Below, piece by piece: positions 7,179-7,225 of a stretch of 7,225 nucleotides of DNA. The stretch lies in contig CALBZH010000638.1 of assembly GCA_937889795.1 (NCBI GenBank), positions 1 to 7,225 on the forward strand, written 5' to 3'. This DNA is from an uncultured Syntrophobacteraceae bacterium. GTDB taxonomy: Bacteria > Desulfobacterota > Syntrophobacteria > Syntrophobacterales > Syntrophobacteraceae. A model generated the notes under the pieces. It was not told the origin of the DNA. It was given only the letters and a program-made list of their open reading frames with translations, and searched no databases. Made by a program: the position numbers and the translations under genes. Positions within the stretch are counted from its first letter, which is position 1; every line of letters begins with the position of its first letter.

Positions 7179-7225
7179 AGATCGGAAGAGCACACGTCTG
7201 AACTCCAGTCACGAGTGGATATCTC
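7179..7225 (+). other. Illumina TruSeq adapter and index left on the contig end (not genomic)
   Basis: From AGATCGGAAGAGC at 7179 the sequence follows the standard TruSeq read-1 adapter through CTCCAGTCAC (ending 7212). It is followed by the 8-base index GAGTGGAT (7213-7220), which I recall as TruSeq index 23, and ATCTC, the start of the next constant segment. The leading A may be the A-tail base. Reading cusA onward yields R-S-E-E-H-T-S-E-L-Q-S, a familiar contaminant peptide. Confidence 0.98.

Noticed and set aside
5391..7193. A 600-codon antisense open frame across the whole cusA fragment and the cusB end
   Set aside because: It is the shadow of the real cusA frame in GC-rich DNA. Its peptide is rich in Asp, Arg and His with no recognisable domain, and its first codons lie in the adapter.

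Overview
The window reads as the end of a draft or metagenomic contig from a Gram-negative bacterium of moderately high GC. It carries a copper/silver-type heavy-metal efflux locus, with all recognised genes on the + strand. The Gram-negative call rests on a complete set of tripartite-efflux parts: an outer-membrane TolC-type channel, a periplasmic adaptor and an inner-membrane RND pump. The adaptor's heavy-metal-binding motifs (Y-W-V-D-P-M ... P-G-K-x-P) resemble versions I associate with deltaproteobacterial or acidobacterial Cus loci. That placement is an impression, not a demonstration. No rRNA, tRNA or other taxonomic marker is present.

Layout. Positions 1-335 hold nothing I can support as a gene. 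Positions 336-554 contain a short, protein-like open frame that may be the head of an unrelated broken gene. From about 572 to 1827 lies the C-terminal part of a Cu+-transporting P1B-1 ATPase (CopA type). Its metal-binding N-terminus, first membrane helices and actuator domain are missing. Its reading frame is disturbed near 560-595 and broken by an apparent one-base insertion near 945, so it is annotated as a pseudogene. After a 196-bp gap comes an intact TolC/CusC-type outer-membrane factor (2024-3355), followed at once by a perfect 10-bp hairpin. A 335-bp gap follows, holding a small decayed-looking open frame. Next is an intact CusB-type adaptor (3691-5445) with two tandem heavy-metal-binding domains and a tail with three HxxH motifs. 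After 47 bp comes the N-terminal half of a CusA-type RND pump (5493-7178).

The last 47 bases (7179-7225) are not genomic. They match the Illumina TruSeq read-1 adapter, an 8-base index and the start of the following constant sequence. The CusA frame is therefore cut by the contig end, and any C-terminus predicted past 7178 is artificial.

How the parts work together: CusA should take Cu(I)/Ag(I) from the periplasm or inner membrane using the proton gradient. CusB should bind metal and bridge the pump to the outer-membrane channel, which releases the ion outside. An intact CopA would move cytoplasmic Cu+ to the periplasm, but this copy is unlikely to work as read. No cusF, regulator (CueR, CusRS, CopY) or mobile element was recognised. 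The locus belongs to a known system. The most distinctive points are the degenerate tandem metal-binding domains and the evenly spaced HxxH tail of CusB, not a new system.
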